Positions 1 through 8,918 are shown, numbered from the stretch's first letter. The stretch: DNA of 44,257 nt from Streptomyces nymphaeiformis (GCF_014203895.1 NZ_JACHJY010000021.1:1-44257); one strand, 5' to 3'. Made by a program: numbers and translations. Notes: generated from the letters alone by a model not told the origin.

Positions 1-60
1 CTGACCCCCGTCGAATTCGAGACCGTCATGACCACCACACCGGCCCTCCGGGCCGCGTAA
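1..60 (+). CDS. IS3-family transposase, C-terminal end (partial)
   Basis: The frame is open from the window edge to a TAA at 58-60 and gives a tail containing LTPVEFETVM, which resembles the C-terminus of Streptomyces IS3-family OrfB (rve integrase) proteins. Only about 19 residues are inside the window. The end of the element lies roughly 25-35 bp beyond the stop and runs directly into the truncated HEAT gene on the other strand, so this IS probably cut that gene. The family call rests on a short tail. Confidence 0.6.
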   Translation: MTPVEFETVMTTTPALRAA

Positions 61-69
61 CCGAACCTG

Positions 70-780
70 TCACCCAAACCCGCACCAAACCCTTCGGCGT
101 TCGGTGGCACTGGGATCGCGCCAGGAACCGACCACCAAGGTCCAGCCGGCGAGCTCGGGAGTAACGAACACCCTGCGGTACACATCGAGTGGATCGGCGT
201 CGAGGCCCCCGTGGCTGTCGATGTCCGCGGCATACACGCCGACGGAGAACGGGACCGGACGCGACTGAGACAGCCCGAGCATCTCCATGACGCCGGCCTG
301 GTCCCCGGTAGGCACCGCGATCCAGGAGAGGAAGCAGCAGGAGAGCGGAACCGGCGTGTCGCCGGCGATTTCGATCCTGGCCAGCCGTTCCAGTGCCGCG
401 ATGTCGCGGGCGCTCATCACCGCCTCGCCGCCGATCTCCGCCAAGGCTTCCAGAGCACCCGCGCGCGCCGCCCCGGGACCGTCGATGCGGACCGCCTGGA
501 GCAGCGGCACCGCGGCGGTCCCCCACGCCGAGAACGCGTGAACCGCCGCCTGCCTGACCTTCGCGTCACCCAGCAGTGGCAGGACATGTCGCGCGGCAGT
601 CGGCACGTCGCTGTTCCAGCGGCTGATCGCTGCCACAGCCGCGCGCCGCAGGGATGAATCCTCAAGCAGGAGGGCGCCAACGTAGCCGTCCAGTGCCGCC
701 GCCCCGAAGCCGGCGAACGCCCGCAATAGTCGACCCGGCGGCTCAACGCGCCCGGGTCGCGGCAGGCTGCCCCGCACCAC
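70..780 (-). pseudogene. HEAT-repeat protein, C-terminus truncated by IS3
   Basis: The reading frame contains repeated helical units (ALLLEDSSLRRAAVAAISRW, HVLPLLGDAKVRQAAVHAFS, ALEALAEIGGEA), typical of HEAT-like repeats, followed by a domain ending in VFVTPELAGWTLVVGSW. In Streptomyces relatives that motif is followed by more protein; here the frame leaves the gene at about position 95 and stops inside IS3 sequence (WCGFG then stop). The last few codons are therefore IS-derived and the protein has lost its C-terminus. The start is uncertain; a GTG at 780 is the best upstream candidate. It lies 60 bp downstream of the membrane protein gene on the same strand. Function unknown. Confidence 0.6.
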
Positions 781-839
781 CTGCCGCCGGTTGCATCGAC
801 GGACGCTCCCGGTCGGGGAGCGCCACGGGCAGCCCGGGG

Positions 840-1490
840 TTAGCCACCACCCGAGCCGGCCGAGGCCGAACCGCCGGAGGTCCAGCTGGAGTTGGGCTGC
901 GGCCGATCGCGCGTGCTGCGCTCGGTGCGCAGCGCCACCACGACCCCAGCCGGGCCGAGCAGAGCCTTTAACGCGTCGGCGAGCCGCTGCGGGTCGCCGC
1001 CGAACGGGAGCTCGATCCGCTCCCGGGCGCCCCGTAGGACGAGTTCCAGCGCGAGCGTGGAGACGGCCGGTTTGCAGTCCCCCTGGTACGGCTCCACAAC
1101 CTTGCGCGTCAGCCGCACCTCGCGCAGGGTCTTGACGGGCAGCCAGACGTCCGGCCCGGCGGCCCGGACCAACCGCAGGGACGCGGGCACCCTGGCCGGC
1201 GCGAACTCCACCCGCAGGATGTCCCGGGCCCGGGAAAAGGCCAGCACCGGCCAGCCGATCAGGTACTCCAGCCCGGCGATCACCCCCACCACCACGAACA
1301 CGGTCGACGCCCGCGCCCCGGCCAGCGCCATCCAGAGGGCGACGACCAAGGTCGGCACGCCCAAGGCAAGCGGAGTGAACAGCGCCGGCCCCGCCGAGGC
1401 CAGCGCGTTCCACACCGGCCCGGTCGGGCCGGCGCGCAGGACCAGATCCGTCGAGTCGGGGCCTTGTCTCAGCAAGGGATCGGTGGCCAT
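840..1490 (-). CDS. small membrane protein, hypothetical
   Basis: The 216-residue protein starts with ATG (MATDPLLRQG). Two hydrophobic stretches lie around residues 33-58 and 60-80 (TPLALGVPTLVVALWMAL and TVFVVVGVIAGLEYLIGW), followed by a soluble, beta-rich region (DVWLPVKTLREVRL to LALELVLRGARERIELPF) that looks like a PH-type fold as in bacterial membrane proteins with a C-terminal PH domain. The end is Ser/Gly rich. This suggests an inner-membrane protein with a cytoplasmic domain. No specific function can be assigned. It shares its strand with the HEAT gene and may have been co-transcribed. Confidence 0.6.
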   Translation of the reverse strand: MATDPLLRQGPDSTDLVLRAGPTGPVWNALASAGPALFTPLALGVPTLVVALWMALAGARASTVFVVVGVIAGLEYLIGWPVLAFSRARDILRVEFAPARVPASLRLVRAAGPDVWLPVKTLREVRLTRKVVEPYQGDCKPAVSTLALELVLRGARERIELPFGGDPQRLADALKALLGPAGVVVALRTERSTRDRPQPNSSWTSGGSASAGSGGG

Positions 1491-1571
1491 GCCTCCAGCG
1501 TAGGACCGGTCCGCAAGAGCGCCTCGACCATATCCAGCCGATGGGGCACGGCTTCTGACGGCCCGTAACCC

Positions 1572-1770
1572 TCAGTCGGTGGGCGCGGCGGGCTCCCAGC
1601 GCTCGAACCACGGGTCGGGCCACTGCTCGGCGGCGGCCATCAGCGGGGTAGAGGGTGGCGCCGTCCAGACTCTCGCGGATGATGTCGGCGTGGCCGCCGT
1701 GGCGTGTGGTCCCCTCGATCAGGTGCAGCCACGGGTCCGCCCGGCGGGGCAAGGTGCGAGGTGGATCCAG
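1572..1770 (-). pseudogene. DinB-family (DUF664-like) protein, C-terminal remnant with frameshift
   Basis: Translation of the minus strand gives WLHLIEGTTRHGGHADIIRE and SLDGATLYP, the conserved C-terminal part of DinB/DUF664 proteins, whose late His residues help bind metal. After TLYP the frame changes: a one-base gain in a run of C at about 1646-1650 is needed to continue into MAAAEQWPDPWFERWEP and a TGA at 1572-1574. The N-terminal half is absent and is replaced by IS5-type sequence near 1780-1850. So this is a 5'-truncated, frameshifted relic. Confidence 0.7.
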
Positions 1771-1848
1771 TCCTGGAACGGAAGCAGCTTCCCGCCTCGC
1801 ATGGCACCCCTTGCGCTTACGCACTCGGGGCCACCGATGACCTATTAG

Positions 1849-2247
1849 AACTACCGGTACTCGACGAATCACCAGGTCGTCCTCGACGCCGACACCCGGC
1901 GCGTCGTCGTGGTCGGCCGGCCGCTGCCCGGCAACCGCAACGACTGCAAGGCGTGGGCCCTGTCCGGAGCCGAGGACGCCGTCGGCCGCACCACCGTGAT
2001 CGCCGACGGCGGCTACCGGGGCACCGGCCTGGTCATCCCGCACCGCCGCGAGCGCGGGCAGAGCGAATTGCCGGCTTGGAAGGAAGAGCACAACACTTCT
2101 CACCGCCAGGTCCGCGCCCGCGTCGAGCACGCCTTCGCCCGCATGAAGACCTGGAAGATCCTCCGCGACTGTCGCCTGAAAGGCGACGGCGTCCACCACG
2201 CCATGCTCGGCATCGCCCGCCTTCACAACCTCGCCCTGACCGGATAG
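1849..2247 (+). pseudogene. IS5-family transposase, C-terminal half
   Basis: The frame begins abruptly after a TAG with NYRYSTNHQVV and continues to the stop with RPLPGNRNDCKAW, ADGGYRGTGLVIPHRR, WKEEHN, RARVEHAFARMKTWKILRD and HHAMLGIARLHNL. It closely matches the second half of the full-length transposase at 38012-38794 and keeps the second catalytic Asp (IADGG) and the Glu (RVEHAFARMK) of the DDE domain. The N-terminal HTH and the first catalytic Asp are missing, so it is inactive. No matching inverted repeat was recognised at either side. Confidence 0.9.
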
Positions 2248-2336
2248 CGGATCTATGCCTACAGGACCGCGTCTGCGACCGCGTTTGGGATCTCAGTGCG
2301 CAGTGCTGACGTGGTGGGAAATCTGCTTGACCCGAT

Positions 2337-2873
2337 GTGGATGATGAAGGCGTGATCTCCAAGGAGCGTGCCGTCGAACGGGTGGAGTCGTTGCTGGCCA
2401 CGATGCGGCTGCCACACGAGCTGGTTGTCCACGAGGTGAAGGAGCACGCGTTGGGCTGGCTCGTCTTCTGGAACTCGGCGGGGCACGCCTGCACCCGCGA
2501 TCTGCGCGGTCTCCTCGTCGGCGGCGGCCCCTACCTGGTGGACCGGTACGACGGGAGCGTCCACCACATCCCTGTCACCACGTGGGTGGGCGAGGACTGG
2601 GAGGAGCTCTACCTCCGGCAGATCAAGGGGGTGCAGGCGCCCGACCCCCTGGCCGCTTCCGTGCGCGCGCTGATGAAATCCGCCGGGACGGTGGCCGCGA
2701 TGCATCACCTTCGTAAGCAGGCTCCGCGCTTGAGCCTGCAGGAGGCGAGGACCTACGTCATGGCCGTCCGAAACGGAGCCGAGCCGCCGCATGAGCTGGC
2801 GGACCTCACCAGGGAAGAAGAGGTCTGCCCACCTCTGGCGATCGAAACAGTGAGCCGTTTTCATCCTGAATAG
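2337..2873 (+). CDS. YrhB/Imm35-type immunity-like protein, C-terminus altered by IS5
   Basis: The protein has about 178 residues from GTG 2337, or 173 from GTG 2352 (ISKERAVERVE), which fits the family start better. Motifs HALGWLVFWNSA, LLVGGGPYLVDRYDG and HHIPVTTWVG are typical of the YrhB/Imm35 family, which includes immunity proteins of polymorphic toxin systems and stand-alone proteins. A helical second half (KSAGTVAAMHHLRKQAPRLS) follows, as in Streptomyces homologues. The last residues (SRFHPE, stop at 2873) are read from the inverted repeat of the IS5 copy that starts at 2857, so the natural C-terminus is lost by only a few residues. No toxin gene is adjacent. Confidence 0.7.
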   Translation: MDDEGVISKERAVERVESLLATMRLPHELVVHEVKEHALGWLVFWNSAGHACTRDLRGLLVGGGPYLVDRYDGSVHHIPVTTWVGEDWEELYLRQIKGVQAPDPLAASVRALMKSAGTVAAMHHLRKQAPRLSLQEARTYVMAVRNGAEPPHELADLTREEEVCPPLAIETVSRFHPE

Positions 2874-3737
2874 CCGCAGGTCAGCAGCGTATGGACGGCC
2901 TGGACGATGGTGCCGATGCGGCGGGTGGAGCATCTGGCCCGGCGGAGTAGTCACCATGACTTCCGCTGAGCGAAGGCGCGTTCGCCGGGTGCTCTGATGC
3001 GGGCGTGGTTGCGGTTGAACTGCTGGTAGTGCTCGGGCTGTTCGCGGTGGTGGTAGTACGGGGTGCGGACGGTGGCGCCGGCGCCCTGGTAGGCGCGGTC
3101 CGCGAGCACGAGGATCTGCCGGGTGAGGCAGGCCTGGACGATGCCGTGGGCGCGGGCCGCGGTCAGGTCGTGAGTGCGGCCCGGCGTCGCGCGGGAGAAA
3201 CCAGAGCGGTGTGCCGTCGGGCCGGGTGATGACCTGCACGTTCATGCCGTGCTTGCGGTGTTTCATGGAGTAGTACGTTTCGTCGGCGGCGATGCGATCG
3301 GTGGGGATCAGAGTGTCGTCGACGAAGTCGCCCTCGCCCAGGCCGGTCAGGGCCTCGTGCGGGCCCGGCGCCCAGGCCGCAAGGACGTCCAGGGTCTCGC
3401 CGACGTAGCGCCAGGCCGTCGCGGTCGAGATTCCGAACCCGGCCGCGAGCTGGGCGAACGTCTCGTTCTTCTGCGGGTGGGCCAGTGCGAGGAGGGCCTG
3501 CTTGAAGCAGCCCAGTCGTCTCCACGGCGAGTTCAGTTCACGCCTTCGGGCGTAGGTCAGCCAGGAAACATGCTCGACCAGCTCGTATGGGACGTTGAGC
3601 GTGGAAGGATACGGAACCAACAGGGCCCCTCGGTCGCCGGTGTGATGAGTGAGATCACCACGCAAACGACCAGGGGCCCTGCCCTGTCACACCCTCGCCC
3701 ACCAGGCCATTTCACCCTCCCAGTACAGGATGAAAAA
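2857..3737. mobile_element. IS5-family element, copy A (decayed)
   Basis: The ends carry GTTTTCATCCTG at 2857-2868 and its near-complement CAGGATGAAAAA at 3726-3737. The same 12-bp end occurs in copy B (9329-10216). The similarity may extend a further 8-10 bp outward (GTGAGCC to the left). The single transposase gene inside is on the minus strand and frameshifted. Insertion was at the 3' end of the Imm35-type gene. Confidence 0.8.
2861..3620 (-). pseudogene. IS5-family transposase of copy A, frameshifted
   Basis: The N-terminal half matches the intact transposase of copy B: VEHVSWLTYARRR, KNETFAQLAAGFGISTATAWRY (HTH) and TYYSMKHRKHGMNVQVITR. Compared with copy B there is a 6-nt deletion near 3317 that removes two residues before the first catalytic Asp region (FVDDTLIP instead of VIVDGTLIP), and one extra A in the AGAAACC run near 3198-3203 that shifts the frame after GTPLW. 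The rest is present in another frame. The TTG at 3620 is chosen as start by analogy to copy B. Confidence 0.85.
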
Positions 3738-3820
3738 GGTTCCCTTACCCCCCCCGAGTCTGGCCGGCGATCGAGCCGCGCTGACACCTGCTCGCCCGTC
3801 CCTGTACCCGTCCGCTCCGG

Positions 3821-4378
3821 TCAGAAGGTGTGCTCCGGTGCCGGGAAGGTCCCCTTTGCCACGTCGGCCGCGAAGTTCTGGGCCGCCTCGCGCAGTACGC
3901 CGTGCACATCGGCGTACCGCTTCACGAACCGCGGCAGCTGCCCCGTCCTCGGGCCGGCCATGTCCTGCCAGACCAGCACCTGCGCGTCACACCCATTCCT
4001 CGCGCCAATGCCGACGGTGGGCACCGCCACGCTCCGCGTGATCTCCGCGCCGACGTGCTCGGGCACCATCTCCTCGCCGCCCTCCGGCTTCACCGCGTGC
4101 GCGCCGGCCTCCTTCATGAACCGCACCGCTGTGTGGAAGCACTGCTCCGCGGATGCCTCGTACGAGCCGAAGGGCAGGTCTGCGATCGCCAGCGCCTGCC
4201 GGGCGGCCCCGGACACCGCGCGTACGAGCGGAAGCAGTTGGTCCACCGTAACCGGCAACGACGTCTTGTTCCCGAAGACGTCGTTCGACGCCGAGTCCCC
4301 GATCAGCAGCACCGGGATGCCCGCCTCGTCGAAGGTCGCCGCGGTGTACATGTCGTACGGTGCGGGCTGCTCACTCAT
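3821..4378 (-). pseudogene. panB: 3-methyl-2-oxobutanoate hydroxymethyltransferase-like protein with internal deletion
   Basis: PanB adds a hydroxymethyl group to alpha-ketoisovalerate in pantothenate synthesis. The 185 residues from ATG 4378 include VLLIGDS (metal-binding Asp), LAIADLPFGSYEAS (second Asp), HAVKPEGGEE (Lys and Glu of the active site), MVPEHVGAEITR, VPTVGIGARNGCDAQVLVWQD and RFVKRYAD. PanB proteins are normally about 265-285 residues. The jump from PEGGEE straight to MVPEHV removes roughly 60 residues of the TIM barrel in frame, and the N-terminus is also short (starts just before FDEAGIPV). It is very unlikely to be a working PanB. A decayed IS5 piece lies directly upstream. 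Pseudogene status is inferred from the length comparison. Confidence 0.75.
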
Positions 4379-4409
4379 CGCGTGGCCCTTCGTGACGGTG
4401 GCGGACCTG

Positions 4410-4665
4410 ATCCCGCCGCCGGAGCAGACCACGGCGACTGTGGTTCTTCCGAACGCGCCCTCACCGCAAACGCCCCGGGGGAGCCCCCTCCTGGCTGGGA
4501 AGAAGGCAACGCCGATCACCGACGAGTCCGCGTCCGCGTCGAGCATGCCTTCGCCCTGCATGAAGCACGACAAGGACCTCCGCGACTGACGCCGGCGCGA
4601 CATCTGCCTCCACCACGCCGTTCAGGCCGTCGCACACATATGGCACCTCGCCCACGCGAACAGAC
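4410..4665 (+). pseudogene. IS5-family transposase remnant, several frameshifts
   Basis: Fragments of one protein are read in three successive frames: EEGNADHRRVRVRVEHAFAL, then MKHDKDLRD, then LHHAVQAVAHIWHLAHAN. Together they correspond to the C-terminal part of IS5-type transposases with the (K)EEHN...RVEHAFARMK...HHA pattern seen at 2080-2235 and 38630-38780. No open frame or ends remain. It occupies most of the gap between the panB relic and the STAND operon. Confidence 0.7.
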
Positions 4666-4716
4666 CGCCCCCAAAACGGCCGTGACCTGCCTGAAAGTGA
4701 CCGTCTGCGACACGCT

Positions 4717-7700
4717 TCAGCCGTAGGCCAGCAGCGCGGAGGCCGCAATCTGTAGCGGATGGGGGCCCTCGTTGTTGATCACTACGTAGGTGGAGGAGGG
4801 GATCTCCTTGAGGAGGTCGCTCATCATCGCCTCGGACCACCGGCTCCCTTCGACGAAGTCCAGCGCGCCGCCGGTCGGGACGTACGCGCGCGAACTGTAG
4901 ACGAAGACGACGGAGCGGCCGTCGTACATCTGAGCGACTACGAGGTGGCGCCTCTCGTCACCTTCTGCGACGTGCCATACGCGACTTCTGCGCAAGGTGG
5001 CCGTGAGCTGACCCAGGACCGGCTCACCGGCGGCGTGCCTGGCGCACAGCCGGGCGATCTCGTCCTCGGGGGCGGTAGAGGGCGGAGAAGGGAGAGGGGA
5101 GGGGGGTGTCGACGGAGACGGTGGGACGGTAGGAGAGGGTGTCCCGGTGGGTACGGGAGCGGCCGTGGCCTCGCCGGGTCTGTCGGACCTGTCGAGGCGG
5201 TACGCGACCGGGGTGCCCGGGTTGATGTGGATCACGGTCTGTGGTGGGAGGGCCGACAGCAGTTCCGCGCCGGACATCCGGGTGGTCGCGACGCCGTCGG
5301 GCACGTGACTCGGTGCGGTGAAGACGGCTGTCTCGCGGGGTTTTCTCCGGAACGTCTTCCTGGAGGGGACCGGGCCGGCCACCGCGACCATAGCCGATTC
5401 GAGCGCCTGCACCACTGCCTCCTGGGGCCCGTAGCCGGTCCCGGCCAGCTGGGCGGCCTCGTCCACGGCATCCGTAGGCGGCGGGAAGCGCAGTGCGACA
5501 GGCGTGGGACGATAGAGACCGTTGGCCATGTACCCGGTGATCTCGCCGTCGGCGTCGATGCGGAACGCGCCTCGGATGCCGTGCCCCGGCACCTCGCCCT
5601 GCGGGTCGAAGGCAGGGTCGACCGCGTACAGATGCCCTCCTGGCATCCGCCGCGCGGCGGCCCTCATCTCCTCGGTAACCGGCGGGATCTCTGCCTTGAC
5701 CTCATCAGCCGTTCGTGTGCTCGCCATGTACGGTTCTTCCTCCCGAGCGTCCAGGTGGTACCGGGCGCGGACCGCGCGCGCCCGTCCGTCGTCCCCCGAT
5801 CTGCGCAGGGCCAGCGACAGGTTGTGCGCGGTGGCCTGCACGTCGTCCACCGTTCCCTCGGGGCGCGGACCTCGGTCCTCCTTGAGGGCCAGTGCCTCTT
5901 CGAGAAGGCTCACCGCGTGCGCCGCATCGCCGAACTCGCCGTGCAAGGCACCGAGGTTGGCCAGGGCGCTCGCCAGTTCCCCTGCTGCCTGCGGCTCGCC
6001 GTGCAAGCTGCGCAGCGTGCCGACGGCCTCCTCCAGGTCGCGGCGCGCAGCCTCGACGGAACCGGTCTCGGCCAGCGTCGCCCCCAACTGGCCCAGCGCG
6101 GCCGCCAGGTCCAGGACGGCGTCGGGGTCCAGCGCGGCGAGGCCCCGCTGCACGTTCACCGCTTCCTCCACATGGGGGATCGCCTGGTCCGCCCGTCCGA
6201 GATCGCGTAGGACGGCTCCGTACGAGCGCAGTACCCTCCCGAGGCCGTACCGGATGCCCGGCCGGTCGTCGACCGCGAGATGCCGCCGGTAGGCGGCGAG
6301 CGCCTTGGCGAGATGCGGCGCCGCCTGCCGCGGACGTCCCACCACCCGGAGCTTCATGCCGTAGTCGGCCATGGCCGCGGTCAGCTCCAGGTCGTGGCGG
6401 CCGGGGTCGGACTCCGCGGCGTCGTGGTACAGCTGCAGCGCCTCCCCGGAGCAGTTGGCGGCGGCATCGGTCCGTCCGACGTCGAACAGCCGCTGGGAGT
6501 GCTGGCTCAAGATGGCCGCGCGCTGGGCAGTGTTCAGAGGGTCCGGAGAGGACAGCGTCGCCCATGCGCTCTCCGCCGCCGCCGTGCTGACCACGAGCGC
6601 GGCGTCGCCCCGACCGGCCGCGGCCAGGTCGCCACTCGCCCGGGACATGCGTAAGGCGATGTGTCCATTGGCCGCCGCCTCCCCGGACTCGCTCATCCGG
6701 CGCACCAGTGCCACTGCTTCCTCCGCGGCACGGGAGGCGCCCTGGACGTCGTCGGTGCGCCGCAGGTCACGGGCGTACTGGGCGAGTCTCGCCAGCCGGT
6801 TACTTGTCTGCCAGGGCCCCGTGCCCAGCCATGCCACCCGCTCCGAGCGGAGGAGTCTGCCGGAGATCGCGACGGAGATCCTAGCCCGGCTGTTGCCAGC
6901 CGGCGCGGAGCCGACGAGGAGGTCGAGTGCCTCCAGTTCGGAGAAGGCCAGGCCGGACAGGCCAGAGGCCGTGCCCCCTTCTGCGACCGCTGCCAGAATC
7001 TGCTGTTCGAACCTGTCAGGGGCCGTGTCCAGCGCGGCCGGGGCGAAGCCGCGGGGGTGTTCGAGGATCAGGGTGCGTACGACGCTGCCGAGGCGGCGGG
7101 AGACCTCCGCCAAGGTGGTGGGCTCCTCGTCCGCCGTCGCCAGCGCTCTGATGAGGACGCGTGCGCAGTCCCTGCCCTCGAACCAGTCGTCCGTGGCACA
7201 CAGGGCGCGGAACACCTGCTCGGCTTCGCCGTCCGAGCGGCTCCCGGCCGCCACCGTGTGCAGCACCGAATCGGCCAGGCGGTCCGGCCCTGGTGCCCTC
7301 CAGAGCGAACGGTCACCGTCCGGGTAGAGGACCCGGAGTTCTCTCGCCATCCTGGCGAGATCGCCGTCCGATGCCGTCGTGTCGACGCGTCGCAGGGTCC
7401 GCAACGCGGACGGTTCGTCCGGCGGGGCGTGCAGGCAGACCAGGGCGAGGAGCAGACGCGCGTGTTCGTGGCTGACGGGAACACCGGCGGCGGCGAACAC
7501 GCCTGCCACGTAACGCTGCTCGTTTTCGATCAGCCCTGTGATCGGGTGCTCCCGATCGTGCAGCGAAGTGGCCCGACCTTCCACAGCGTCGAGGACGCGC
7601 AGCAGCGCCGCGGCGTACAGATGCAGCGTGGTGGGGACGGTGGTGGGGCGGCCGCCACCGATCCCGTGCGCAGAGCTTACGGCCACGCTCATGCCTGCCT

Positions 7701-8514
7701 GCTCCGCAGCCTGCAGGAATCCGCCGGTCGCGTCGCGCCACAGCGCGCCCAGCTCGGCGGCCCCCATCCCTTCCGTGACGGATGGTAGCCGTGTCACCCG
7801 TCGTTCGATCCAGTGATGGCGGTGGCTGCCGACGGACAGTTCCTCCCACCACTCTCCGGTGTCCCGGGCGAGCAGGAGCAGCTTGACGGGCGGCACCTCG
7901 TGCGCGGTGGGAAGTTCCGTGACGGTGCGCAGCAGTTCCTCGATCCGCGACCGGTGTACTTCGGCGGAGTCGACCACGAGGAGGGCCCGTCCCGACAGGC
8001 GGGGCAGCGCGGCGACGGCGGCGAGTTGCCGGTCCCAGCGGCGGGTCGCCCGGGAGAGTGAGCCGGCCATCGCCTCCGCGCTGGCGGTGTGCGGGGCGGA
8101 TGCTCGCTCGAGATCGAGGACGCCGGCCGTCCAGCCCAGGTCTCTGAGCCGGGCGCAGACCTGACGTGCCAGGGTGGTCTTCCCCTGACCGGAGGGGGCG
8201 CAGACGAGCCGCGCCACAGTGCCGCGGCCCTCACGGGCCCACTCCACGAGGTCCGCCTCCTCGGGCCGGCTCACCAAGGTGTGCAGTGCGGCCTCGGGGG
8301 TCAGCCAGGTCCAGGGCCGTGACGCGGGGGCGATCGGTTCAGGACCGAAGAGCAAGCGTTCGGCGTCGGCGCGGGAGCCGGGCGCGGCGGGTTCTGCGTG
8401 GCCGCCGTCGGCGTAGTAGATGACGATGTTTCCGTCACCGGTCACCACGACGGAATCGATGATGTGCTCGGCGGCGACCCAGCGACCACCCGCAGACGAG
8501 GACTCGGAGGTCAC
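4717..8514 (-). CDS. STAND NTPase with TPRs and C-terminal T7SS-associated/SseB-like modules
   Basis: The protein has 1265 residues. The N-terminus carries a short beta motif VVVTGDGN (residues 22-29). An AAA/STAND NTPase follows: Walker A APSGQGKTT (about 106-114), Walker B ALLVVDSAE (177-185) and a strand KLLLLARD (211-218). Helical TPR-like repeats fill about 590-925. From Met930 there is a region with EEMRAAARRMPGGHLYAVDP, GYMANGLYRPTPVAL and AGTGYGPQEAVVQAL, resembling Streptomyces type VII secretion system-associated proteins, then SseB-like LLSALPPQTVIHINPGTPVA. A Pro/Ser/Thr linker (about 1115-1150) leads to a second SseB-like module ending YVVINNEGPHPLQ. It overlaps the upstream 135-aa gene by ATGA. 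STAND-TPR proteins usually act as ligand-triggered switches in defence or signalling; that role here is inference. No catalytic effector domain was recognised. Confidence 0.8.
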   Translation of the reverse strand: MTSESSSAGGRWVAAEHIIDSVVVTGDGNIVIYYADGGHAEPAAPGSRADAERLLFGPEPIAPASRPWTWLTPEAALHTLVSRPEEADLVEWAREGRGTVARLVCAPSGQGKTTLARQVCARLRDLGWTAGVLDLERASAPHTASAEAMAGSLSRATRRWDRQLAAVAALPRLSGRALLVVDSAEVHRSRIEELLRTVTELPTAHEVPPVKLLLLARDTGEWWEELSVGSHRHHWIERRVTRLPSVTEGMGAAELGALWRDATGGFLQAAEQAGMSVAVSSAHGIGGGRPTTVPTTLHLYAAALLRVLDAVEGRATSLHDREHPITGLIENEQRYVAGVFAAAGVPVSHEHARLLLALVCLHAPPDEPSALRTLRRVDTTASDGDLARMARELRVLYPDGDRSLWRAPGPDRLADSVLHTVAAGSRSDGEAEQVFRALCATDDWFEGRDCARVLIRALATADEEPTTLAEVSRRLGSVVRTLILEHPRGFAPAALDTAPDRFEQQILAAVAEGGTASGLSGLAFSELEALDLLVGSAPAGNSRARISVAISGRLLRSERVAWLGTGPWQTSNRLARLAQYARDLRRTDDVQGASRAAEEAVALVRRMSESGEAAANGHIALRMSRASGDLAAAGRGDAALVVSTAAAESAWATLSSPDPLNTAQRAAILSQHSQRLFDVGRTDAAANCSGEALQLYHDAAESDPGRHDLELTAAMADYGMKLRVVGRPRQAAPHLAKALAAYRRHLAVDDRPGIRYGLGRVLRSYGAVLRDLGRADQAIPHVEEAVNVQRGLAALDPDAVLDLAAALGQLGATLAETGSVEAARRDLEEAVGTLRSLHGEPQAAGELASALANLGALHGEFGDAAHAVSLLEEALALKEDRGPRPEGTVDDVQATAHNLSLALRRSGDDGRARAVRARYHLDAREEEPYMASTRTADEVKAEIPPVTEEMRAAARRMPGGHLYAVDPAFDPQGEVPGHGIRGAFRIDADGEITGYMANGLYRPTPVALRFPPPTDAVDEAAQLAGTGYGPQEAVVQALESAMVAVAGPVPSRKTFRRKPRETAVFTAPSHVPDGVATTRMSGAELLSALPPQTVIHINPGTPVAYRLDRSDRPGEATAAPVPTGTPSPTVPPSPSTPPSPLPSPPSTAPEDEIARLCARHAAGEPVLGQLTATLRRSRVWHVAEGDERRHLVVAQMYDGRSVVFVYSSRAYVPTGGALDFVEGSRWSEAMMSDLLKEIPSSTYVVINNEGPHPLQIAASALLAYG

Positions 8515-8918
8515 CCTTTGATCCGGTTGTTGTCGCCGGTGACGATGGCCCCGCCGGACATCTGCTCGACGCTCACGGCACGCTCTCCGGTCGCCGCGAC
8601 ACGGGCGCCCGACTGGGCGAGCAGCGCGGCGAGCTCGGCGGCCAGTTCGGGGTCGCCTTCGAGAATGCGGCGCAACTGGCCGCGCAGGGCTGCCTGGAAA
8701 TCGGCGTCCTGAGGGTCCTCCGCCACGTCCCGGACGGCGGATTCGAGTTCCGCCCGACGCCGGTTACGGCGCGTGAACCGCTGCAGGATCTCCCGCCCGA
8801 GCGACACGGTGGCGTCCGCTGCCTGGTCTCTGGCGCGGGTGAGTACGGCGGTCCCGTAGGCACTGATCGCGGTGACGACATAGGGCGTGATCTCGGCTGC
8901 GGTCAGACTGGCATCCAT
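8511..8918 (-). CDS. small partner protein of the STAND NTPase
   Basis: The 135-residue start at ATG 8918 is preceded by GGGGGA with a 6-nt spacer; upstream in-frame starts lack such a site. The N-terminus (MDASLTAAEITPYVVTAISA) is hydrophobic or amphipathic, the middle is charged and helical (FTRRNRRRAELESAVRDV, GDPELAAELAALL), and the C-terminus has ERAVSVEQMSGGAIVTGDNN. The last motif closely resembles VVVTGDGN at the start of the STAND protein. The gene overlaps the STAND gene by four bases (8511-8514), so the two should be translationally coupled. Similar small proteins with N-terminal helices and GDN-type tails accompany actinobacterial conflict genes (recalled, not searched). Molecular function is unknown. 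Confidence 0.75.
   Translation of the reverse strand: MDASLTAAEITPYVVTAISAYGTAVLTRARDQAADATVSLGREILQRFTRRNRRRAELESAVRDVAEDPQDADFQAALRGQLRRILEGDPELAAELAALLAQSGARVAATGERAVSVEQMSGGAIVTGDNNRIKG

Noticed and set aside
4759..6210. 483-codon plus-strand frame
   Set aside because: Antisense to the STAND gene, which has Walker motifs and TPRs in the right frame.
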